DNA from: Gemmatimonadaceae bacterium
GTDB taxonomy: Bacteria > Gemmatimonadota > Gemmatimonadetes > Gemmatimonadales > Gemmatimonadaceae
DNA: 64,000 nt
Assembly (NCBI GenBank): GCA_035606695.1
Contig: DATNEW010000027.1
Span: 1-64,000, forward strand
Direction of reading: 5' to 3'
Positions 9,623 through 17,318 of the stretch are shown in pieces. Within the stretch, counting starts at the first letter, position 1. Each line of letters begins with the position of its first letter. Made by a program: the position numbers and the translations under genes. The notes under the pieces are model-generated. The model saw only the letters and a program-made list of their open reading frames with translations, had not been told where the DNA came from and did no database searches.

Positions 9623-10783
9623 TTAAGGAATGCTGATCGGCTGGTGAGCCACGAGCGACAAGCGTACGGGGGACTCGGGCTCCGTGAATTCAGGCGGCTC
9701 GATATCGTCATAGCCGACGAACAGCGCGATGTTCGCTCCCAACTCTCTCCGAGCACTAGCATAGCGAAGGCCTTGCACGGGCCCTCGCCTCGTACGGAAC
9801 CGGTAGCGAAGATACTCGGTCACCACTTGCGTGGGGACGTACTCGATGTGTTCCCGGTCATCTCGCTCGATCGGTCGACTGATCTCTCTTGCGAACGCGT
9901 GGACGAAGTGGAGCGCGGCTCGCTCGTCCGGCATCGTGTCCGGAGTAAAGATCGTCGGAGATGCAGGAAGTCGGACGAAATCGACAACGCGGACATCCGT
10001 TTCGAGGCGGAGCGTCGCAAGAGTTCCCTGAAGACGTCCCGTCTTCGGGTCAATGCTTTCGGCAATAGCCGTCTCAGGGCTCGTAGCCGCATAGAGCATC
10101 GAAATACCCGCCGGGCTCATGCGGTTGGGCCGGATCGCACGGTCGGCTGGTGGCGGACCAAGCTCCGACAATGTGCTCGGTGAAATTGCCGCGTCGTGGG
10201 GCCGAACTCTGTACAGCATCCTCCCTGCGCGCAGGCGCTTGATCAGCCTCGTACCACGAATCAATCGTCCCAACCGGTCGAGCATATCTTCGGGGCGAAT
10301 CGACTCGTTGTCGGTGGGCCACTGGGCCTTCGGGCGCGGCGGAAAGAAGAGGTACCGCGTCCGATGCTTGATAGCTTCGGCAAACTCTTCCCAGCCGTAC
10401 GTGAGCACATCATAGGGGTGAAGGCTGAAGAAATTCTTCTGGACCCACCCTTTATCGGATACGTGGGCGACGATGTAGTCGAACGCTGCCTCATTCGTTT
10501 CGTCCACATCCAGCTCTTCTTCGAGAACTTCACGCGTGGATTTGAATCCGAAGACGTACTCGCCTCCTTCCACTGGCACCATCTCCGACGCGTCCTCATA
10601 CTCCTGATCCAAGCAGGATTCAACTTCGGCGACAACCGCGTCGGCGTCGGCAGCGATTGCTTGTGATGAAGAACGCCCGCAGAAACTACAGGTCATCGCA
10701 TCCGCGGTCGCGCGGATGAAGGCCTTCAGTGCGCTGTCGGCCACGCACTCGTCGCACATGGCAGCTGAGTCAAACTCGACCAC
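9623..10783 (-). CDS. HEPN/RES-type N-terminal domain plus RES domain protein (toxin-like)
   Basis: 386 aa from a GTG at 10783. The N-terminus has a zinc-finger-like pair (CDEC and CSFCG) and then an alpha-helical region that matches HEPN/RES N-terminal domains by architecture. The C-terminal half (about 205-370) is a RES domain: LYRVRP (invariant Arg), SPETAIAES (invariant Glu) and a Ser near NIALFVGYDD. RES proteins degrade NAD+ or ADP-ribosylate a target and usually act as toxins. No Xre/MbcA-type antitoxin gene is adjacent on the same strand, so this larger form may be controlled in another way, for example as an abortive-infection effector. Confidence 0.75.
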   Translation of the reverse strand: MVEFDSAAMCDECVADSALKAFIRATADAMTCSFCGRSSSQAIAADADAVVAEVESCLDQEYEDASEMVPVEGGEYVFGFKSTREVLEEELDVDETNEAAFDYIVAHVSDKGWVQKNFFSLHPYDVLTYGWEEFAEAIKHRTRYLFFPPRPKAQWPTDNESIRPEDMLDRLGRLIRGTRLIKRLRAGRMLYRVRPHDAAISPSTLSELGPPPADRAIRPNRMSPAGISMLYAATSPETAIAESIDPKTGRLQGTLATLRLETDVRVVDFVRLPASPTIFTPDTMPDERAALHFVHAFAREISRPIERDDREHIEYVPTQVVTEYLRYRFRTRRGPVQGLRYASARRELGANIALFVGYDDIEPPEFTEPESPVRLSLVAHQPISIP

Positions 10784-10824
10784 GAACTGTTTTCACTCCT
10801 TGCTCCACCGTGTTGGAGGTAACC

Positions 10825-10998
10825 ATGCAGCTCGATCTAACCCCAGGCGACCTGGAAACCCTGCTCACCTCGCTCGCATACTCCAAGCAACGCGTACGGG
10901 ACTCGGCTGACTCGACGCGCGAATTGCGAAACGAAACTCTTGGTCGCCTCGATGCAGTCGAGGCCAAGCTCAGAGCGGCCAAGAAACAAGTCGGTTGA
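10825..10998 (+). CDS. Small helical protein, function unknown
   Basis: 57 aa beginning MQLDLTPGDLETLLTSLAYS and ending in a basic, probably coiled-coil helix (RLDAVEAKLRAAKKQVG). A strong Shine-Dalgarno, GGAGGT, lies 4 bp before the ATG, which makes a real gene likely. It is divergent from the RES gene with about 40 bp between start codons, so the two share a promoter region. An antitoxin-like or regulatory role is possible but not shown. Confidence 0.65.
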   Translation: MQLDLTPGDLETLLTSLAYSKQRVRDSADSTRELRNETLGRLDAVEAKLRAAKKQVG

Positions 10999-11402
10999 GG
11001 TCCGACCTCTGCGCGGGTTGACAACGCATCCTGACTGACCATGTTTCAGGTAGTGAGTTGGACCACATGGGTTCGACTGCACTGACCGAAGGAACTTGTG
11101 GGAGCGGCGAAGGCGGTTCAAGGCGTGTGTTGGGGTGCATCACCTCGACAAGCAGCACGCTCGGGACTAACGAAGCCGAGTAGACGCCGAGGAACGACTC
11201 GACGTTCGCTTTTTCTCTCAATCGTCGCTGCGATCCTCGCAGCGGCTCGGCCAGCGCATCGGACCCCTGCGGATCTATCCGTCGGGGCTTTTTTGTGTCT
11301 GCGGACTCAGAAGGCCACTCACCTCATCGCTCGCCGGCCGACGGACGCGCGCATTCTCAGCTTTCTCGCCCGGCGAGAGAGCACATCGAGGAACCAGGTC
11401 AA
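10999..11402. other. Gene-free 404-bp leader with promoter-like, hairpin and terminator elements
   Basis: TTGACA at 11018-11023 is followed 17 bp later by a weak -10 (ATGTTT). Downstream there is a hairpin GAACG/CGTTC with a T5 run (11192-11214), a perfect 7-bp hairpin GCTGCGA-TCC-TCGCAGC (11227-11243) and a strong intrinsic terminator (11264-11294). The block could encode a small RNA of about 240 nt or be an attenuated leader of the GHKL operon. No convincing reading frame is present. Confidence 0.45.
11264..11294 (+). terminator. Intrinsic terminator upstream of the GHKL operon
   Basis: Stem CCCCTGCGGA / TCCGTCGGGG (one mismatch, one G-T pair) with a TCTA loop, followed by C and six T (11289-11294). 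This is the clearest Rho-independent terminator in the window. It lies 108 bp before the first GHKL start, so transcription of that operon must either begin after it or read through. Confidence 0.8.
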
Positions 11403-13277
11403 ATGAGACACGCAGTTCGCAGTAACCAGGATCGGCCTACAGGACGGCCGTCCATCCTTGCCACCGCTGCCACGAGCGGGGCCCCGAGGAAACTCGAGCT
11501 TCGGATTTCTGATCCGATTTCGCTGCTCAACGAGATCGCACGGCGCTACGAGTCGCCCGAGCGGATTCTCATGGAGTACGTGGACAACGCGCTCGATGAC
11601 GTCGAAGCGATGTACCGCGCCAACGCCGACGCGTACCCGTACGCCGTAGTGATCGAGATTCTCATCGACTCAAACGCACGGTCTGTCACGATCCGCGACA
11701 ACTGCCGCGGCATGCTGCCCGAAACGTTGGAACGCATTGTTGTTAACGTCGGCGAGTCTCGAAAGCGCGGCCTCACATGGGTCAACGGCCGATTTGGCTT
11801 CGGCGTTCACGCGTTCCGCGCCGCGGCGCAACGAATCCGCTTTCGCACTCGCCATCAGAGTAGCGCGTACTGCGAGCTGGAGCTTGATCGGAACGAGCCG
11901 ACCGGCACCATCACGCCGACGACGTCGGGGAGCTTCCCCACAAACACCGGTACTGGCACCGAAGTGATGGTCGGCCCGTTCGACCCGGAGTGGCAGGATG
12001 TTCTCACGGTGGCCGCGGTAAAGGCCGAGATCGAGCGCCACTTCGAGCATCTGCTTGCGAGGCCAAACTTGTCCATTTTCGTTCGCGACTCGAATGGCAT
12101 CACGGAGCGCTGCATGCCCTTCGACTATGCGAGCGTTGGCGGATACGCCATCACACGTACTCTGTGTGCGGAAGTAGGCGGACGCATCTATCCAGTCGAT
12201 GTCAACCTTCGCGTCGCCAATGTCTCGATCCCTGGGCGCCAAGCGCGCTTTTTCGCTCGGGGCCGGCGCATCAACGAGGTTGCGGAGATCAAGAGCTTCC
12301 TACGAAAGTCGACCCGCCGCAGCGCGGTGTGGGCGCATCCGCAACTTCTCGGCTTCATCGAAGTCGGAGAACTCGCCCGGCCGGTCATCACTCGCGACGA
12401 CTTCGACCGTTCCGCCGGACGCACTGCCCTCTACGACCTTCTGCTAACGATCGAGGCTGAGCTAGCCGAAGCGCTCGACGAGGTGAACGCCGCACAGCGC
12501 GACAACAGCCTCACGCGGCTTGAGGACGTCATGCGTGACGTCCTCAACGACCTCGCTCGCGAGGACAGGCTGCGCCTTCGTACGCAGCTTGTGCCGGGAA
12601 CGGAAACTGGCACTCCGGTTCCCGCTGACACTGGCCCGGTGCCGGACACAACTTACCCGACGGCCGATCCGCCAACGTCAGTCGTGTCGGAGCCGGCAAC
12701 GGTCGAGCCGGCGGAGGTCGAACCTGTCGCTGAACCCACGGTCGACGAGGAGCATCCTGACAGTCCAGACGAGGACGCCGCCGAGCCGGAGACCCCAGAG
12801 AGCGCGACGCCGCCCGCGGCGATCAACGATGACCCTATGGATACGCAGGGTGCGCGACAGCGCAAAACCGGCTTCGATGTGAGTTTCGGTGATTTCCCGG
12901 CCGATGCCGAAGGTCGCATCGTTCGCTCCCGCCTAATCGAGGGCACGATCTATGTGAACACGTCGCACCCGGATTTCCGCGAACGAATGGCGCTTACCCG
13001 CCAAGGCCGGCCGCGCTTCACCGATCGCTTGGCCGCCTACCTCGCGGCCACGGTTGCGATCCACTACAAGGACCAGTTCTACGCCCGGTACGGGCGACAG
13101 CCAGATCGTCGCGATCAGCTGTTCGATGAGATGGTAGCGTTCTCCTGCCGCTTGGAATCGGCGCTACGGCCCCACTTTCCGCTGCTCCAGCGGGAGCTGG
13201 GCGGGAGCCTCGACGAAAGCGATGTGGAATTGATCGCGACGGTCGGTGCACCCGGCGTGGCCGCGCAGGCCTCTTGA
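11403..13277 (+). CDS. GHKL-type ATPase, first gene of the Dnd-adjacent module
   Basis: 624 aa. Residues about 35-250 form a GHKL (gyrase/Hsp90/MutL) ATPase: N-box LMEYVDNALDD (E58, N62), DNCRGM at 99-104 in the place of DxGxG, and the lid glycines GRFGFG at 129-134. A second domain (about 250-400) resembles the MutL-type transducer by position. An acidic, Pro/Thr-rich linker (about 405-480) leads to a C-terminal domain with YVNTSHPDFRERM. A similar segment, DWNVDHPFYERV, is found in the MORC-like ATPase two genes downstream. The ATG at 11403 was chosen over the upstream frame start at 11295, which overlaps the terminator. Followed by the helical gene after 11 bp. No close named family recognised. 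Confidence 0.75.
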   Translation: MRHAVRSNQDRPTGRPSILATAATSGAPRKLELRISDPISLLNEIARRYESPERILMEYVDNALDDVEAMYRANADAYPYAVVIEILIDSNARSVTIRDNCRGMLPETLERIVVNVGESRKRGLTWVNGRFGFGVHAFRAAAQRIRFRTRHQSSAYCELELDRNEPTGTITPTTSGSFPTNTGTGTEVMVGPFDPEWQDVLTVAAVKAEIERHFEHLLARPNLSIFVRDSNGITERCMPFDYASVGGYAITRTLCAEVGGRIYPVDVNLRVANVSIPGRQARFFARGRRINEVAEIKSFLRKSTRRSAVWAHPQLLGFIEVGELARPVITRDDFDRSAGRTALYDLLLTIEAELAEALDEVNAAQRDNSLTRLEDVMRDVLNDLAREDRLRLRTQLVPGTETGTPVPADTGPVPDTTYPTADPPTSVVSEPATVEPAEVEPVAEPTVDEEHPDSPDEDAAEPETPESATPPAAINDDPMDTQGARQRKTGFDVSFGDFPADAEGRIVRSRLIEGTIYVNTSHPDFRERMALTRQGRPRFTDRLAAYLAATVAIHYKDQFYARYGRQPDRRDQLFDEMVAFSCRLESALRPHFPLLQRELGGSLDESDVELIATVGAPGVAAQAS

Positions 13278-13288
13278 CGAGGAGATCG

Positions 13289-14212
13289 ATGATGAAGAAG
13301 AGCAACACTGAGACTGCTGGCCGCCGTACGCGGCCAGCAGTCACGCTCGAAGCCGATCTAGGTACGCTGATCGAACGCCTCGGTCCATTGAACAACAGTT
13401 GGCGCTCAGCCTCGGCTTCCGAGAAGGTGCTTCTCTTGTGGGACATTGGTGACGCGCTCGAAGCGGCTGCACCTGGCGGTAACGACACCCTGCTGTGGGA
13501 GGTTCAGCGCCGCAGCTATATCACTCGCTCACTGCTTCGCTACGCACTCATCGTTCGTCGTGGCTGGGCGAAACGTGACGATCTTGAGCGGCTAACGCGC
13601 GGCCTCTGGAGCTACACGGTCTTCCGCGAGGCGCTTCCCTTTCTGAAGGGCGATCGCGAAGGCATCGACACGGCTACGTTCGACCGCGTAGGCGCCGCGC
13701 TGCGGCAGCAGGATTCAGGCGCGGCGATCAAATACCTGAAGGGTCTTAAGCGGGAGCATATCGGCCGTACCCAGGCGCGCGGGTTGAGCGCAGAGCGGGC
13801 ACGGCCACTCGCAACGAAGTTTCGCCTGGCCGTCGGCCGGCTTGCCGACATCGCGCGTGGCTCCACGACGGAGGTCACTAGCGATACAGCCGCTCTCGCG
13901 GCGGCGCAGTGGGCTGGCGGGGTGGCTCTGACGGCGGCTTCGGCGGAGGCGCTTTCTCCAGAGCCCGCGCCACCAACTGCAACCGTCTCCACGCCGGAGG
14001 TTCGTGAAATAGTGGAGATCCTCCGGGAAGTCGCCACCGAGTCGCGCAGCGGGCAAACCGCCTTCCGCAAATTGGCAGGCGCTCAGTTCCTGATGGAAAC
14101 ATCCGAGTTGTTGAATGCCATCCGGACACCCGGCTCCCTCGCAGCGTGGCGGGATCGCCACGCAGGTGAATCCCTGCGCGCGCCGCACGTCCCCTCCCTT
14201 CGCTCCAACTAG
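13289..14212 (+). CDS. Unknown helical protein between two GHKL ATPases
   Basis: 307 aa, mostly charged helices. An N-terminal half with SASEKVLLLWDIGDAL, SLLRYALIVRRGW and SYTVFREALPFLKGD looks like a helical bundle. An Ala/Pro-rich linker (about 210-240) and a short helical C-terminus (VREIVEILREVATES) follow. No catalytic motif or known domain recognised. Start at ATG 13289 (a second ATG follows at 13292) with GAGGAG 4-10 bp upstream; the TTG at 13274 overlaps the previous stop and is less likely. It ends 6 bp before the next start, so the three genes form one operon. It probably serves as a specificity or bridging subunit, by inference from position only. Confidence 0.7.
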   Translation: MMKKSNTETAGRRTRPAVTLEADLGTLIERLGPLNNSWRSASASEKVLLLWDIGDALEAAAPGGNDTLLWEVQRRSYITRSLLRYALIVRRGWAKRDDLERLTRGLWSYTVFREALPFLKGDREGIDTATFDRVGAALRQQDSGAAIKYLKGLKREHIGRTQARGLSAERARPLATKFRLAVGRLADIARGSTTEVTSDTAALAAAQWAGGVALTAASAEALSPEPAPPTATVSTPEVREIVEILREVATESRSGQTAFRKLAGAQFLMETSELLNAIRTPGSLAAWRDRHAGESLRAPHVPSLRSN

Positions 14213-14218
14213 CGACCG

Positions 14219-15751
14219 ATGACCAAGAACCGATCAGGCACGAGCAAGGTCGCAGAGCGCGATCCACTGGACAACCGACCGAACGCGCGCAAGCTCCTGG
14301 ACTCGCTACGGTACCTCGGCTACGACAACTACTACGCGATCAGCGACATCGTGGATAACGCGTTGGACGCCGAGGCACGAAACGTCTGGATCAATGTTCA
14401 TCGCGAGACCGACACCGATATCATGATTGATATCGCTGATGACGGTATCGGGATGAACGAGGCTGTTCTTGATCAAGCATCACGCCTTGGCAGCGAGGTC
14501 CAGCGCAATGCCTCGACTGACTTGGGCCGGTTTGGCATGGGGCTGGTAACGGCGTCACTGAGTCTGGGCAGGCGTTTGACCATCGTGACTCGCGCGAAAA
14601 AAGGACCCATCTTAGCGAACATCACAGACGTTGACACGATGACGAAGAGGAACGCCTTCGTCCGCGACTTCTTCGGAGAGGCCAGCCAGCCGCTGTTAAA
14701 CTTGTATCATGAGTACCTGGGCAATGCCCAAAGCGGTACGGTAATTCGAATCAGCAAGAGCGACGGCTTCAAGCGCCGGTACGTGGGGGCATTCGAAGGC
14801 ACCTTGAGCAAACAGCTCGGCCAAACGTATCGAATGTTCATCCGCGCCGGCAAACACTTCTATGTCAACGGCACCGAAGTTCCAATCCACGATCCGTTGT
14901 GGATAGAGGATAAGCCATCAGCAAGGGTGTACAGCGATGAAGAATTCGCCATCAAGTACATGGATGAAAGGACCGGAGAAATCGTTACGGACATGGTCCG
15001 GGCCCGCCTGGTAATCCTACCGGACCACGGTAGCCGTAAGGAGAATGGCAAGAAGGGCTACAGGGCCGAGAAGTCGGGCTTCTACGTGATGCGCAACAAC
15101 CGGGAGATTGCTGAGGCTCAACTTCTTGGCCTTGCAAATCTCAGCCGACATCCTGACCTAATTCGGTTCAGGGGCGAGCTATTCATCAGTGGGAAGCTCG
15201 ACGACGCCTTCGGTATCGAATTCACAAAGCGAGATGTCAAGCCGACTCAAAGCGTCAAAGACCAGTTGGATGCCGAACTGGGATCCACCATTCGCTCCCT
15301 ACGAACACAGATTCAGCAAAAGGAAGCGAAGCAAGAAGGGGAGGGCGTAAACCACGAGACGTCTGAACAGTTTATCAACCGTCAGTCGAGCTTACTGATT
15401 CGACCGCCGGCAAAAGAACAACCCGGCGGCGACTCGGCGCCAGGAGAATCTGGGAGTTCGACGCCGCTTGGAACAGTGAAGTTCGGTATTCGCAACTTCG
15501 GACGGGAGGGGCCTGTCTACGCCGCCGAGCAGCGCGGCAGAACAACATTTATTGATTGGAACGTCGATCATCCGTTCTATGAACGAGTGGTTCTCACGGC
15601 GCGAAACGATCGAGAGAAGCTCAACTCAGTGGACGCATTAATTTTTTGCATTGCTGCAGCGGAGCTCCGCGTTTTCGACGACGACCATCGCGACTTCGTC
15701 GATAGCTGGAAGGCGATCCTGTCCTCGAACCTTCGTATTCTCTTGTCGTAA
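14219..15751 (+). CDS. MORC-like GHKL ATPase
   Basis: 510 aa. The ATPase domain occupies about residues 25-230: N-box AISDIVDNALDAEA (N47, with Asp at the position where MutL and MORC proteins usually have the catalytic Glu), ADDGIGM at 73-79, and LGRFGMGLVTASLSLG at 102-117. The layout matches MORC-type prokaryotic GHKL proteins, which were linked to restriction systems by earlier comparative genomics. A Gln/Lys-rich linker leads to a C-terminal domain with FIDWNVDHPFYERVVLTA, similar to the C-terminus of the first GHKL gene. Its stop is 14 bp from the dndA stop on the other strand. Confidence 0.8.
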   Translation: MTKNRSGTSKVAERDPLDNRPNARKLLDSLRYLGYDNYYAISDIVDNALDAEARNVWINVHRETDTDIMIDIADDGIGMNEAVLDQASRLGSEVQRNASTDLGRFGMGLVTASLSLGRRLTIVTRAKKGPILANITDVDTMTKRNAFVRDFFGEASQPLLNLYHEYLGNAQSGTVIRISKSDGFKRRYVGAFEGTLSKQLGQTYRMFIRAGKHFYVNGTEVPIHDPLWIEDKPSARVYSDEEFAIKYMDERTGEIVTDMVRARLVILPDHGSRKENGKKGYRAEKSGFYVMRNNREIAEAQLLGLANLSRHPDLIRFRGELFISGKLDDAFGIEFTKRDVKPTQSVKDQLDAELGSTIRSLRTQIQQKEAKQEGEGVNHETSEQFINRQSSLLIRPPAKEQPGGDSAPGESGSSTPLGTVKFGIRNFGREGPVYAAEQRGRTTFIDWNVDHPFYERVVLTARNDREKLNSVDALIFCIAAAELRVFDDDHRDFVDSWKAILSSNLRILLS

Positions 15752-15765
15752 AGGCGGGCGATTCC

Positions 15766-16944
15766 CTACTTCGACGCCGGTTCGGTGAGACTGACCCTGC
15801 GGAGGTGGTGCACCTCGCCGGCGAAGGCTTCCACGGCACGATCGATATCGTCCAAGGTCGTGAACCGCCCGAGGCCAAGGCGAAAGGCGTTCCTCGCTCT
15901 CCAGCCATCACCGAACATCGCGAGTAAAACCGGTGACGTCTTGACGTCGTGTGCGGCGCAGGCACTAGATGCCGAGAAGCTCACCTGATCGCGCATCGTC
16001 CGCATTAGTGCATGCGGCTCAACATCGCGGATGGAAATCGACAGATTGTTCGGCAGACGCTCCGTCGGATGGCCGTTAAGAGCAAGATCTGGAGCCGCTG
16101 CCTGAAGACCAGCAAACAACCTGTCGCGCAGAGGCTGGAGCCGTGCTGTGTCGTCTGACCGAACCAAACGCACGCGAGCGAATGCAGCGCCGAGCCCGAC
16201 GATGAGGGGGACATTGAGCGTACCTGGACGCAAACCGCGCTCTTGTCCGCCGCCGAAAAGCAGGGCGGCCAGTCGAATTCTCGGACGGCGACTCCGGATG
16301 TAAAGCGCGCCGATTCCCTTAGGACCGTACGCCTTGTGCGCGGATAGGCTTGCCAGTCCTAGCCGAAGTCGATTCACATCGATCGGAGCGTAAGCAGCAG
16401 CTTGCGCGAGATCGCTATGAAAAAGGACTCCTCGCGACTCGCAGGCCGCGCCGATCGCTTCAAGCGGCTGGACCGTTCCCACCTCGTTGTTCGCCGCCAT
16501 TACGGACACGAGCAACGTGTCTTCCTCAATCGCTGCTGCGACCTCTTCAGCTTTGACCTGCCCCGTTTCATCTACACCGACATACGTGACTCGATGCCCC
16601 TCGCGCTCCAAAATCCGAAACGGCTCTGTGATGGAGGGATGTTCAATCGCGCAGCTTACGAAGTGTCGCGGACGGTCAGCTGCTCGAGCAATACCGAGGA
16701 TGGCCAGATTATTCGCCTCTGTGCAGCTCCCGGTGAAGATGATCTCTTCCGGGCGAGCTCCGATCAGTTCAGCAATCTGCTGACGCGATCGTTCGACGGC
16801 AGTAGCGGCGTCATTGCCGTAGACGTGACTAACGCTGGATGGATTGCCGTACCTCGTCGTGAAGAACGGCAGCATCGCCTCCAACACTTCCGGATCAATC
16901 GGTGTCGTGGCGTTGTGATCCAGGTATACCGGCGCGCTCGTCAT
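15766..16944 (-). CDS. dndA: Cysteine desulfurase for DNA phosphorothioation
   Basis: 392-aa class V aminotransferase fold. YLDHNATTP opens the protein, the PLP lysine is in SLSAHKAYGPKG, and the persulfide-forming cysteine loop is SASSACAAHDVKTSP. It supplies sulfur, and assembles the Fe-S cluster, for DndC. Assignment as DndA rather than housekeeping IscS rests on its place as last gene of the dnd operon, 2 bp after dndE. In many bacteria dndA is divergent or replaced by an unlinked IscS, so this B-C-D-E-A order is compact. Confidence 0.9.
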   Translation of the reverse strand: MTSAPVYLDHNATTPIDPEVLEAMLPFFTTRYGNPSSVSHVYGNDAATAVERSRQQIAELIGARPEEIIFTGSCTEANNLAILGIARAADRPRHFVSCAIEHPSITEPFRILEREGHRVTYVGVDETGQVKAEEVAAAIEEDTLLVSVMAANNEVGTVQPLEAIGAACESRGVLFHSDLAQAAAYAPIDVNRLRLGLASLSAHKAYGPKGIGALYIRSRRPRIRLAALLFGGGQERGLRPGTLNVPLIVGLGAAFARVRLVRSDDTARLQPLRDRLFAGLQAAAPDLALNGHPTERLPNNLSISIRDVEPHALMRTMRDQVSFSASSACAAHDVKTSPVLLAMFGDGWRARNAFRLGLGRFTTLDDIDRAVEAFAGEVHHLRRVSLTEPASK

Positions 16945-16946
16945 GT

Positions 16947-17318
16947 TCAGCCTACTCGTGCCAGACGAGCAATCTCAAGCGGGTTGCGGCCTTTCACGGA
17001 TAGCGTGCCAACGCCACGGTGGATGTGACCTCGGAATCGATCAACTAATTCTTCGTTCGTCAGCGGCTCGTCCGAGGTTGGCTCCTCAACGAACCGAAGG
17101 AGTGCGGTGAACAGCACTTCATATTCACCGGTAAGGGTGTACGCATTGAATTCTGAGCCGTCTTCATCCGGGGCGCCCTGAGTGCCGATGGGCCCTTCTT
17201 CCATGGAAAGCATCGCAGCGGCCCGGCAAAGAAGGTTCGGCGTCAGACCGGTGTGTTGCTTCAGGTAGCGAAGCTTGCTGGTAGCCTCGCTGGATATCCG
17301 GAGTTTACTAAACTGCAT
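16947..17318 (-). CDS. dndE: DNA sulfur modification protein DndE
   Basis: 123 aa, typical length. Begins MQFSKLRISSEATSKL, continues with KQHTGLTPNLLCRAA (a ribbon-helix-helix-like helix pair), and ends with RFRGHIHRGVGTLSVKG, the conserved basic region of DndE. DndE tetramers bind nicked DNA and are needed for phosphorothioation with DndC and DndD. The ATG at 17318 overlaps the end of dndD by 11 bp. An upstream extension to 17444 is a dndD shadow. Confidence 0.9.
   Translation of the reverse strand: MQFSKLRISSEATSKLRYLKQHTGLTPNLLCRAAAMLSMEEGPIGTQGAPDEDGSEFNAYTLTGEYEVLFTALLRFVEEPTSDEPLTNEELVDRFRGHIHRGVGTLSVKGRNPLEIARLARVG

Noticed and set aside
10129-10666. Plus-strand frames opposite the RES gene (for example 10196-10666)
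   Set aside because: No ribosome binding site and no family features; the minus-strand RES frame is strongly supported.
11041-11294. tmRNA-like 5' segment (TGGGTTCGACTGC) before a terminator
   Set aside because: No matching 3' tRNA-like half, no CCA end and no tag reading frame; only the short 5' resemblance exists.
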